From Acidimicrobiaceae bacterium (lineage in GTDB: Bacteria > Actinomycetota > Acidimicrobiia > Acidimicrobiales > RAAP-2): DNA of 32,385 bases. A program made the position numbers and the translations under genes. A model generated the notes under the pieces. The model searched no databases. It was given only the letters and a program-made list of their open reading frames with translations, and was not told where the DNA came from. Numbering within the stretch: the first letter of the stretch is position 1; every line of letters begins with the position of its first letter. The DNA lies in NCBI GenBank assembly GCA_027451285.1, contig DAIDJP010000038.1, forward strand, positions 1-32,385, written 5' to 3'. Shown here in pieces: positions 24,271 to 31,698 of the stretch.

Positions 24271-25250
24271 CCACGACCACGATGACCATGGCCAAGGCCC
24301 TCAACGAGGGGCTGCGCCGCGCGATGGAAAAGGACCGCCGGGTCCTTCTGATGGGCGAGGACATCGGCAAGCTCGGCGGGGTGTTTCGCATCACCGACGG
24401 CCTGCAGAAGGACTTCGGCGAGGACCGCGTGATCGACGCGCCGCTCGCCGAGTCGGCGATCGTGGGCACCGCGGTGGGACTCGCCGTGCGCGGCTATCGC
24501 ACCGTCGTCGAGATCCAGTTCGACGGCTTCGTCTACCCCGCCTTCGACCAGATCGTCTCCCAGGTGGCCAAGCTGCACAAGCGCACCGACGGCGTCTACA
24601 CGATGGGCCTCGTGATCCGCCTGCCCTTCCAGGGCGGCATCGGCGCGATCGAGCACCACTCCGAGAGCCCCGAGGCCTACTTCGTGCACACCGCGGGGCT
24701 GCGCGTCGTCGCCTGCTCGACGCCCAACGACGCCTACTGGATGATCCAGCAGTCGATCGAGCACGACGACCCCGTCATCTTCTGCGAGCCCAAGAGCCGC
24801 TACTGGGAAAAGGGCGAGGTCGACCTCGACAACCCGCCGCGAGGGCTCTTCGACGCCGAGGTGCGCCGCGAGGGCAGCGACGTGACCGTCGTCGCCTACG
24901 GATCGATGGTCAAGACCGCGCTGCGCGCGGCCGAGGCCGCGGCCGGCGAGGGCGTCTCGGTCGAGGTGATCGACGCACGCTCGCTGTCGCCGCTCGACCT
25001 CGCGCCGATGATCACCTCGGTGGAGAAGACCGGCCGTCTCGTGGTCGTCCAGGAGGCCACTAAGAGCGCCTCGGTGGGCTCGGAGATCGTGGCCGAGCTG
25101 ACCGAGCGGTGCTTCTACTCGCTGCGCGCGCCGGGGGTGCGCGTCAGCGGCTATCACGTGCCGTACCCGCCGTCGCGCATCGAGGACGCCTTCCGCCCGA
25201 GCGTGGACCGGGTCCTCGACGGGATCGACCGAGTGATGGGATACGCATGA
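24267..25250 (+). CDS. bkdB: Branched-chain 2-oxoacid dehydrogenase E1 component, beta subunit
   Basis: The beta subunit of E1 (327 residues), which completes the thiamine site of the alpha2-beta2 enzyme. It starts MTTTTMTMAKALNEGLRRAM and has LLMGEDIGKLGGVFRIT, the transketolase-type stretch DAPLAESAIVGTAVGLAVRG, EIQFDGFVYPAFDQIVSQ, the substrate-loop EHHSESPEAYFVHTAGLRVV and YHVPYPPSRIEDAF near the C terminus. The start ATG 24267 overlaps the bkdA stop in ATGA, and an alternative ATG exists at 24282. The end overlaps bkdC in the same way. Confidence 0.93.
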   Translation: MTTTTMTMAKALNEGLRRAMEKDRRVLLMGEDIGKLGGVFRITDGLQKDFGEDRVIDAPLAESAIVGTAVGLAVRGYRTVVEIQFDGFVYPAFDQIVSQVAKLHKRTDGVYTMGLVIRLPFQGGIGAIEHHSESPEAYFVHTAGLRVVACSTPNDAYWMIQQSIEHDDPVIFCEPKSRYWEKGEVDLDNPPRGLFDAEVRREGSDVTVVAYGSMVKTALRAAEAAAGEGVSVEVIDARSLSPLDLAPMITSVEKTGRLVVVQEATKSASVGSEIVAELTERCFYSLRAPGVRVSGYHVPYPPSRIEDAFRPSVDRVLDGIDRVMGYA

Positions 25251-26617
25251 GCGAGCAGGTCTTCTTGTTGCCCGACGTCGGCGAGGGCCTGGTCGAGGCC
25301 GACATCGTCGAGTGGAAGGTCGCGGTGGGCGACGTTGTGTCGCTCAACCAGCCCCTGGTCGACATCGAGACCGCCAAGGCCGTCGTCGAGCTGCCGAGCC
25401 CCTACGCCGGCACGGTGACGATCCTGCACGGCAACGTCGGCGACACCATCGAGGTGGACCAGCCACTCATCACCTTCGAGGTGGTCGGCGGCGAGGACGC
25501 GACGCCCGCGGCCGTCGAGGCTGCCACACCGGCACCCGCGGCGCCCGCGCCCGAGGCGCGCACCTCGGTGCTCGTGGGATACGGCGTCGCCAACGAGGAC
25601 GCCACGCCCACCCGGCGTCACCGCCGCCAGGGCACGACCGCGCCGGCACCGGCCGCGGCACCGGCCGCGGTCGCGACGCCGAGTGCGGCCCCTAGCGCGT
25701 CGCCGCGTTCGACCCCGCCCGTTCGCCTCTACGCCAAGCAGCACGGCGTCGACCTCGCCCGCGTCACGGGCACCGGTCGTGACGGTCTGATCACCCGCGC
25801 CGACGTCGACGCACTCCTCGGGGCGGGCAGAGGCGTGGGCGTGCCGAGTCGCGTCGCGTCGCCGGCGACGCCTTCACGCTTCATCGGCCGCGACCTCGAA
25901 CCCTGGGATAGCGGCCCGGCCGAGGAGCGCATCGCGGTCAAGGGCGTGCTGAAGACGATGTCCGAGGCGATGACCCAGAGCGCCTTCAGCGCGCCGCACG
26001 CCGTCGTCTGGCTGCGCGTCGACGCGACCAAGACGGTCGAGCTGCTCGCCTCTCTGAAGTCGCGCCCGAGCCTCGAAGGGGTCCGCCTCTCGCCGCTGAC
26101 CATCGCCGCGCTCGCCGTGTGCGACGGCGCGCGCACCTATCCCGGCATCAACTCGAGCTTCGACGCCGCCGCGAGCGAGGTCGTGGTGCGCCGCAGCGTC
26201 AACCTGGGAATCGCCGCCAACACGCCGCGCGGACTGATCGTGCCCAACGTGAAGGACGCCGACCGTCTCGGCCTCGTGGCGATGGCCCAGGCGCTCAACG
26301 GCCTGGTGGACCGGGCCCGCGACAACACGACGACCCCCGCTGAGATGGCCGGCACCACGCTCACCATCACCAACGTCGGGCCCTTCGGCGTGGACGGCGC
26401 GATGCCGATCCTGCCGCCGGGCACCGGCGCGATCCTCGCGGTCGGCCAGCTGGTGAAGGCCCCCTGGGTCGTCGACGACCAGGTCGTGGTGCGCCACGTG
26501 GTCGAGCTGTCGATGTCCTTCGACCACCGTCAGATCGACGGGGCGCTGGCCTCGCAGTTCATCGCCCACGTCGGCGCGTTCCTGAGCGATCCGGCTCCCA
26601 TGCTCATCGCGGGCTGA
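25247..26617 (+). CDS. bkdC: Branched-chain 2-oxoacid dehydrogenase E2 component (dihydrolipoyl acyltransferase)
   Basis: The core acyltransferase, 456 residues. Residues 1-78 are one lipoyl domain, with the lipoylated Lys in DIETAKAVVELPS. An Ala/Pro-rich flexible linker follows. Residues 160-195 are the peripheral subunit-binding domain (VRLYAKQHGVDLARVTGTG, then GLITRADV). A second linker leads to the catalytic domain from about residue 225, ending in the active motif SFDHRQIDGA. The linker between lipoyl and binding domains contains a less usual Arg-rich patch TRRHRRQG. The start is ATG 25247 in the bkdB stop. It converges with the peroxiredoxin gene, one base between the two stops. Confidence 0.93.
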   Translation: MSEQVFLLPDVGEGLVEADIVEWKVAVGDVVSLNQPLVDIETAKAVVELPSPYAGTVTILHGNVGDTIEVDQPLITFEVVGGEDATPAAVEAATPAPAAPAPEARTSVLVGYGVANEDATPTRRHRRQGTTAPAPAAAPAAVATPSAAPSASPRSTPPVRLYAKQHGVDLARVTGTGRDGLITRADVDALLGAGRGVGVPSRVASPATPSRFIGRDLEPWDSGPAEERIAVKGVLKTMSEAMTQSAFSAPHAVVWLRVDATKTVELLASLKSRPSLEGVRLSPLTIAALAVCDGARTYPGINSSFDAAASEVVVRRSVNLGIAANTPRGLIVPNVKDADRLGLVAMAQALNGLVDRARDNTTTPAEMAGTTLTITNVGPFGVDGAMPILPPGTGAILAVGQLVKAPWVVDDQVVVRHVVELSMSFDHRQIDGALASQFIAHVGAFLSDPAPMLIAG

Positions 26618-26618
26618 A

Positions 26619-27068
26619 TCAGAGCGCGGACAGGGCCGCCAGCGCGCGGTCGGCGTGCACGTTCATGTTGAGTTCGCTCGAGATGACCTCGCGCACGACG
26701 CCGCCCGCGTCGATGACGAAGGTGGTGCGCCGCACCCGCAGGACGTCGAGGGAGCGCTTGACACCGTAGAGGCGCGCGACGGCTCCTCCCACGTCGGCGA
26801 GCAGGGGATAGTCGAGGCGGTTGTGTTGGGCGAAGGCCGCCTGCTTGTCGACCGCGTCCATGGAGATGCCCACCCGGCTCGCGCGGTGCGCGGCGAACTC
26901 GCCGGCGAGGTCGCGGAAGTGGCAGGTCTCGCGCGTGCAGCCCGACGACGAGGCCGCGGGGTAGAAGAAGAGCACCACCGGGCCCGTCGCGAGAAAGTCC
27001 GCCAGGCGCCGCTCGACGCCGTCCTGGTCGCGGAGGCTGAAATCGGGGGCGGGGTCACCGACGCGCAC
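26619..27068 (-). CDS. bcp: Bcp/PrxQ-type peroxiredoxin
   Basis: A thiol peroxidase of 149 residues that reduces hydrogen and organic peroxides. The fold starts VGDPAPDFSLRDQDGVERRL and has VVLFFYPAASSSGCTRETCHFRD, in which Cys44 is the peroxidatic and Cys49 the probable resolving Cys, the PrxQ arrangement. The usual Thr of the PxxxT/SxxC motif is Ser here. RTTFVIDAGGVVREV is the later beta strand. The start is GTG 27068 with a weak ribosome site. It follows the PhoB-type regulator gene by nine bases on the same strand, so the two are probably co-transcribed. Confidence 0.9.
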   Translation of the reverse strand: MRVGDPAPDFSLRDQDGVERRLADFLATGPVVLFFYPAASSSGCTRETCHFRDLAGEFAAHRASRVGISMDAVDKQAAFAQHNRLDYPLLADVGGAVARLYGVKRSLDVLRVRRTTFVIDAGGVVREVISSELNMNVHADRALAALSAL

Positions 27069-27077
27069 GCCGTGAGC

Positions 27078-27806
27078 CTACGGGTCGAGGCGGAATCCGA
27101 CGCCGCGCACCGTCACGAGGTGGCGCGGGGTCGCCGGGGTCTCCTCGATCTTCTGGCGCAGGCGCTTGACGTGGGTGTCGAGGGTGCGCGAGTCGGCGAG
27201 GTCGAGGCCCCACCACAGTGTGTCGAGGCAGACTTCGCGGGTCACGACGTCGCCCAGGTGCGTGGCGAAGAGCGCGAGGAGGTCGAACTCCTTGCGGCTC
27301 ATCTCGATCACGTCCTCCGCGCGAGCCACGCGCCGTCGCACGAAGTCGATCGTCACCGCGCCGAAGGTGATCGTGTCGGGTTCGGCGGCGGGTGCGGGTC
27401 GTCGCAGCACCGCGCGGATGCGCGCGACGAGTTCGCGCAGCCGGTAGGGCTTGGTCACGTAGTCGGCCGCGCCGATCTCGAGGCCGAGCACGACGTCGAC
27501 TTCGCTGGTGCGCGCGCTGACCATGATGACCGGGGTGGTGGATTCGCGCGTCAGCTCGCGGCAGAGGTCGATCCCCGAGCCGTCGGGCAGCATCACGTCG
27601 AGCAGGATCAGGTGCGGAGTCGTCTCGAGCATCGCCGCGCGGGCCTCGGCGATCGAACCCGCGGTCACCACGCGGTACCCCTCGTGGGTGAGTCCGACGT
27701 CGAGCGCGTCGCGGTAGCTCACCTCGTCGTCGACGACGAGGAGGGTCGCGCGCACGCTCGGGGCGTGTTCGCCCGACCGGGGATCGGCCAGTGGCGCCAC
27801 GCTCAT
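27078..27806 (-). CDS. OmpR/PhoB-family response regulator (no kinase gene next to it)
   Basis: A 242-residue DNA-binding response regulator. The receiver spans residues 20-135, with acidic pair Asp26-Asp27, phospho-acceptor Asp70 in LLDVMLPDGSG, and Lys119 in ADYVTKPYR. The winged-helix output spans about 145-242, with EFDLLALFATHLGDVVTREVCLDTLWW, SRTLDTHVKRLRQKI and the closing VRGVGFRL. It resembles RegX3/PhoP-type regulators. A 20-residue disordered head precedes the receiver. No sensor kinase lies beside it; the kinase at 29332-30780 is of the NarX type and belongs to the NarL-type regulator. The following peroxiredoxin gene suggests a stress-linked role, by inference only. Confidence 0.92.
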   Translation of the reverse strand: MSVAPLADPRSGEHAPSVRATLLVVDDEVSYRDALDVGLTHEGYRVVTAGSIAEARAAMLETTPHLILLDVMLPDGSGIDLCRELTRESTTPVIMVSARTSEVDVVLGLEIGAADYVTKPYRLRELVARIRAVLRRPAPAAEPDTITFGAVTIDFVRRRVARAEDVIEMSRKEFDLLALFATHLGDVVTREVCLDTLWWGLDLADSRTLDTHVKRLRQKIEETPATPRHLVTVRGVGFRLDP

Positions 27807-27887
27807 GGCGTCACGCTAGGAAGCGCGGGTTACGCGAAGGTGACGGGGTCGCGACTCCCGGGTGGCTCGCAGATGAAACCTTGAGAG

Positions 27888-29327
27888 TTATCGGGTCGCG
27901 ACCGTGAATCCCATGTAGGTCGTGGCGCCCGCCAGGTAGCTACCTGCCGCCACGCAGCGGTTCGGTGCGACGCAGTCGATCGCGTAGACGCCTCCGGCGA
28001 CCCCCACGCTCGTCGCACCCGCCGGCAGGCTCACGGTCTGAGCGCGCCAGACGCTTCCCGTCTCACTGAGTAGCAGCGCCTGGTAGTTGCCATGGGCGTC
28101 GAGGTAGGCGGCGCCGGCCCGGCACGCCCCGAGCGCGGGACAGGTCAGGGCGACCACGCCGCCGTTGTGCCCGGCCGAGGCGCCCGCCGGCAGGGCGACG
28201 CGCGTCGCGTTGCGCCAGACGCCGCGCACCTCGCTGACGAGGAAGGCCTGGTAGGTGCCGTTCGCGTCGCGGTACTGTCCGCCGGTTGCGCAGTTGCCGG
28301 CGCTCGCGCACGCCACGCCGGCGAAGCCGTAGAAGAACACGTGTGGGTTGACGTTGGACGCGACCGGCAGGCGCATCATCACCGCACGCTGCCAGCGGCC
28401 GCCGCGCTCGTCGAGCGTAAATCCCGCGGCGTGTCCGTCGGCCGTCTCGTAGGTGCCGATCGCGCTGCACGTGCCGGCGGCGGGGCAGTCGAGCGAGCTC
28501 ACTTGGGCCAGCGCGTAAGCGCTGGCGTTGGCCGGCTCGAGCAGGGTGGTGGCCGCACCCCACACCCCGGCGGTCTCGGTGACGAGCAGGCCGCGCGTGA
28601 CGTTGTTGGCGTCGAGATAGCTGCCCGTCGCCGCGCAGTTGCCGGCGCTCGCGCAGGCGAGGTTCGAGAGCGACACCAGCGGCGTCATGTTGGTGCCGGC
28701 GGGCAGGGCGACGCTCTGGGCGACACCCCAGACGCCGTTCACCTCGTTGACGGTCATGCCCAGCGTGCGCGCCACCGGGCTCGTGGCGTCGAAGTAGGTG
28801 CCGATCGCGCTGCACGCGCCCGGCGCGGAGCAGTTCACCGAGCGCAGCAGGGAGTTCTGGCCCTGGGTGGCCGCGTCACCGGGCAGGACGATCGTGGTGG
28901 CGGGGCGCCAGGCGCCGTTCACCTCGTTAACGGCGAAGGCGTCGGTGTTGCCCGAGCCGTCGAGGTAGGAGCCGACGACGGCGCAGTTGCCGACGCTCGG
29001 ACACGAGATCCAGTAGGGCGTGAGACTCGGCACCGAGGCGGCGTTCGCCGGTGCGACGATCGCGCTGGCGACGCGCCAGTGGCCGGACACCTCGTTGACG
29101 ACCATGCCGACGTTGTCGCCGGCACCGTCGACGTAGATACCCGTCGCCGCACAGTCGCCGACGTCGGGGCACGAGATCGAGGGGAGATAACCCTGGCTCA
29201 GACCCGTGGCGCCCGCGGGCAGGGCCACGCGCTGGGCTGTCCCCCACGTGGGCGCGGCGGCGCCCACCGGCGTGGCGAGGCCGAGAAGTAGAACCGTGAC
29301 GAGTACCGACCAACGCGCCCGAGCCAT
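27888..29327 (-). CDS. Secreted protein of eight CX5C repeats, predicted beta-propeller
   Basis: A 479-residue exported protein. Residues 1-24 form a signal peptide (basic start, VLVTVLLLGLATPVGA). The rest is eight tandem repeats of 52-60 residues, beginning near Trp28, Trp84, Trp140, Trp200, Trp256, Trp312, Trp371 and Trp427. Each repeat reads roughly W..A..V.LPAGA, a variable stretch, C-x5-C, then A.GSYLDA.G....F.VNEV.G. All eight carry the CX5C pair, for example CPDVGDC, CPSVGNC and CASAGNC. Repeat length and strand pattern fit an eight-bladed propeller with one disulfide per blade, which is inference. I know no named family for it. The start ATG 29327 is 4 bases after the kinase stop and lacks a ribosome site, implying coupled translation in the regulator-kinase operon. 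Confidence 0.8.
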   Translation of the reverse strand: MARARWSVLVTVLLLGLATPVGAAAPTWGTAQRVALPAGATGLSQGYLPSISCPDVGDCAATGIYVDGAGDNVGMVVNEVSGHWRVASAIVAPANAASVPSLTPYWISCPSVGNCAVVGSYLDGSGNTDAFAVNEVNGAWRPATTIVLPGDAATQGQNSLLRSVNCSAPGACSAIGTYFDATSPVARTLGMTVNEVNGVWGVAQSVALPAGTNMTPLVSLSNLACASAGNCAATGSYLDANNVTRGLLVTETAGVWGAATTLLEPANASAYALAQVSSLDCPAAGTCSAIGTYETADGHAAGFTLDERGGRWQRAVMMRLPVASNVNPHVFFYGFAGVACASAGNCATGGQYRDANGTYQAFLVSEVRGVWRNATRVALPAGASAGHNGGVVALTCPALGACRAGAAYLDAHGNYQALLLSETGSVWRAQTVSLPAGATSVGVAGGVYAIDCVAPNRCVAAGSYLAGATTYMGFTVATR

Positions 29328-29331
29328 GGGT

Positions 29332-30780
29332 CTACGCTAGCGAGCCCGTCGCGTCCTCTCGCGTCGGTGAGGCAACACTCGGCGACGACGATGGGGCCTC
29401 CAGGGGCAGGGTCGCCTCGATCCGGGTGCCCGCACCCGGCGCGGAGTGCACGACCAGGTCGCCGCCGAGCAGTCGCGCGCGCTCGACCATGCCGACCAGG
29501 CCCATCGACGGTGACGGCGTCGCCGCGCGCGTCACCCCGGGATCGAAGCCGTAACCGTCGTCGGTGACGCGTAGCTCGAGGTCGTCGCCGAAGGAGACGA
29601 GCACCTCGAGGTGGCGCGCGTCGGCGTGGCGCAGGGCGTTGCGTAGGGACTCCTGGACGATGCGAAACGCGGCCAGCTCGATATCGGGGCGCAGTCGGCG
29701 CGCCGTGCCGGTCACGCGCAGGTCGGCCTCGGGACCCTCGCCGTCGTCGATCTCAGCGACGAGGCTCGAGAGGGCCGGCACGAGCCCGAGCTGGTCGAGC
29801 GCGGGTGGGCGCAGGTCGCGCGCCAGGGAGCGCAGCCGCGACGCGGCGTCGAGGGCCTGGCTGCGGGCCTCGCCGAGGCCGGCGGCGACGTGCCCGGGCA
29901 CCCCGACGTCGCCGGCGAGCACCTCGAGACGCCGCGCGAGGTGCAAGAAGAGCTGCAGGGGCTCGTCGTGCAGCTCGCGCGAGAGTCGGCGTCGCTGGTC
30001 CTCTTCGACCTCGACGACGCGTTGGGCGAAGTCGCGGGCGCGGCGCTGTTCGGTGCGCTCGAGCGTGACGTCTTCGAAGGTGACCTGGCGTTCGCGGCCG
30101 TCGACGCCACCGGGCAGGCTGATCACGTCGAGGCGAAAGTCGTGGTGATTGGCGAGACTCACCACCTGGCCCGAGAGGGCCGTCAGGTTCTCCTGGCCCT
30201 CGAAGAGGGTGCGCGCGGAGCGTCCCAGCAACTGGGGCCCGAGCAGGTCGTGCGCGGCCGGGTTCGCGTCGGTCACGACGTCGTCGGCGTCGAGCACGAG
30301 GGTGGGCGCGCGGTTCGTCTCGAAGAGGCGGCGGTATCCGGCCTCGACGGCGAGGGCTCGGCGGGTCGTCTCCTCGACGCGCTGGTGGGTGATGCGCTCG
30401 GACTCCATGCGCTGGCCGAAGACGAAGGAGACGATCAGGACGATCGCGAGGTTGACGAGGTCCGAGCCGGTATGGCCCTCGTCGTGGGGCAGCATCAGGT
30501 CGGGCAGCCACAGAAGTGTCGCCCACACCGCCGTGGCGAAGGAGCCGGCGAGTCCGAACTGCAGGCCGGCGTAGCCGATGGGCAGCACCAGGATGGCCAC
30601 GGGGATCGCCGAGGCGAAGGGCCCGCCGGCCAGGTGGGCGTCGAAGTCGAGGAAGAAGTGCGCCACCACGATCACCAGCACGACTGACTGGATGACCCAG
30701 AATCGCGGTTCGCGCAGCGGCGGGCGGATGATGCGCCGCAGCGCGGAGGGGTAGCTAATCTGCGTCGTCGACGTCGTCAT
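29332..30780 (-). CDS. Sensor histidine kinase, NarX/DegS type, with membrane domain and PAS
   Basis: A 482-residue kinase. Residues 27-122 hold about four hydrophobic segments without a large outside domain, so the signal is probably sensed in or near the membrane. Residues 145-240 are a PAS domain (YRRLFETNRAPTLVLDADDVVTDANPAA). The HisKA_3 dimerisation part has the H box RRLSRELHDEPLQ with His271, followed by LRSLARDLRPPALDQLGL. The ATPase domain has N box SLRNALRHA, DDGYGFDPG and GLVGMVERARLLGG. It overlaps the NarL-type regulator gene by 26 bases, and the propeller gene starts four bases after its stop. ATG 30780 has only a poor ribosome site. Confidence 0.9.
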   Translation of the reverse strand: MTTSTTQISYPSALRRIIRPPLREPRFWVIQSVVLVIVVAHFFLDFDAHLAGGPFASAIPVAILVLPIGYAGLQFGLAGSFATAVWATLLWLPDLMLPHDEGHTGSDLVNLAIVLIVSFVFGQRMESERITHQRVEETTRRALAVEAGYRRLFETNRAPTLVLDADDVVTDANPAAHDLLGPQLLGRSARTLFEGQENLTALSGQVVSLANHHDFRLDVISLPGGVDGRERQVTFEDVTLERTEQRRARDFAQRVVEVEEDQRRRLSRELHDEPLQLFLHLARRLEVLAGDVGVPGHVAAGLGEARSQALDAASRLRSLARDLRPPALDQLGLVPALSSLVAEIDDGEGPEADLRVTGTARRLRPDIELAAFRIVQESLRNALRHADARHLEVLVSFGDDLELRVTDDGYGFDPGVTRAATPSPSMGLVGMVERARLLGGDLVVHSAPGAGTRIEATLPLEAPSSSPSVASPTREDATGSLA

Positions 30781-31474
30781 AGCTTCGCGGGCTCACGAGG
30801 CGGTGGTTGAGCGCGTAGGTGACCGCTTCGGTGCGCGAGTTCACGCCGAGCTTGCCGAGCAGGTTCGAGACGTGGCTCTCCACCGTGCGTAGTCCCAGAT
30901 TCAGCGACGTGGCGATCTGCTTGTTCGATCGTCCCCGCGCGAGCAGTTCGAGCACGTCGGTCTCGCGGCGTGTGAGGGCGGCCAGCGCCTCGGGGCCACG
31001 CCGGCGTCGGCGGATGAGGCGTTGGGAGACCGCGCGGTCCAGCACGAAGATCCCGTCGGCGACCGCACGCACCGCGTCGATCAGCTCGCGCCCGCTCGTG
31101 GTCTTGAGAAGGTAGCCGCTCACTCCGAGCTCGAGGGCCTCGGTCACGTAGGCGTGCTCGTCGAAGGCCGAGAGGATCAGCACGTGCACGCTCGGCCAGC
31201 GCTGAGCCGCCTCGCGGGCGAGGTCGAGGCCGGAGAGCCCCGGCAGGTTGATGTCGACCAGGGCGACGTCGGTGGGCCGATCGGCGAGGATCTCGAGGGC
31301 CTCCTCGGCCGAGCCCGCCACCGCGACCACGTCCAGGTCGGGGGCCATCTCGAGGATCTGGCGGGTTCCCTCGCGCACCAGCGCGTGGTCGTCGACGATC
31401 ACGACCCGAATCGGGCGGCGTTCGTTGGCGTGTTCGCCCTCGGTGGGGGCGTCGGCCGCCGTGAGGTCGCTCAC
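30755..31474 (-). CDS. NarL/LuxR-family response regulator
   Basis: A 239-residue regulator partnered with the overlapping kinase. The receiver spans residues 22-140, with VDDHALVREG (Asp28-Asp29), phospho-acceptor Asp74 in ALVDINLPGLSG, and Lys124 in GYLLKTTSG. The LuxR helix-turn-helix near 168-225 reads LTRRETDVLELLARGRSNKQIATSL, then RTVESHVSNLLGKLGVNSRTEA. A poly-Arg linker RRRRRG lies between them. It is first in the operon with the kinase and the propeller protein, and divergent from the polyferredoxin gene across an AT-rich region that is a likely target. Confidence 0.93.
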   Translation of the reverse strand: MSDLTAADAPTEGEHANERRPIRVVIVDDHALVREGTRQILEMAPDLDVVAVAGSAEEALEILADRPTDVALVDINLPGLSGLDLAREAAQRWPSVHVLILSAFDEHAYVTEALELGVSGYLLKTTSGRELIDAVRAVADGIFVLDRAVSQRLIRRRRRGPEALAALTRRETDVLELLARGRSNKQIATSLNLGLRTVESHVSNLLGKLGVNSRTEAVTYALNHRLVSPRSYDDVDDAD

Positions 31475-31698
31475 GCGTCCTCCCGTGGCATCCGGTGACT
31501 ACGGAGTTTCACTGATCCCCCCGGTCTCTCGTCCGTTCGCAGTCTCTCACGGAGCCTTCCCTAGGGTCTAGGGACCTTATGCCGTGCTTGACAGTGATCT
31601 CACTTCAGTGGTAGCACTTAACTATACCAGTAGTTCCACGGTATAAATTCAGTAAGTACGTAGTAGTACAGCGGTGAACTACAGATGACGGAGGGGCC
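31475..31698. promoter_or_regulatory. AT-rich divergent regulatory region before the polyferredoxin gene
   Basis: From about 31570 to 31690 the base composition drops sharply against the surrounding GC-rich sequence. It contains TTGACA at 31588-31593, AGTGGTAGCACT at 31607-31618 (a short AGTG/CACT dyad), TATACC 31623-31628 paired with GGTATA 31640-31645, a TATAAA at 31642-31647 that fits a -10 box, and GTA-rich tandem bits to 31670. GAGGGG follows as ribosome site for 31699. A CTAGGGTCTAGGG doublet lies at 31561-31573. Confidence 0.55.

Noticed and set aside
28092..29291. 399-residue plus-strand frame with apparent repeats opposite the propeller gene
   Set aside because: Its periodicity is the mirror of the eight-repeat protein; the minus frame has a signal peptide and conserved Cys pairs, the plus frame has neither.
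27888..29327. CRISPR-like or DNA-level tandem repeat
   Set aside because: The repetition is at protein level with diverged bases; units are about 168 bases and not near-identical with spacers.
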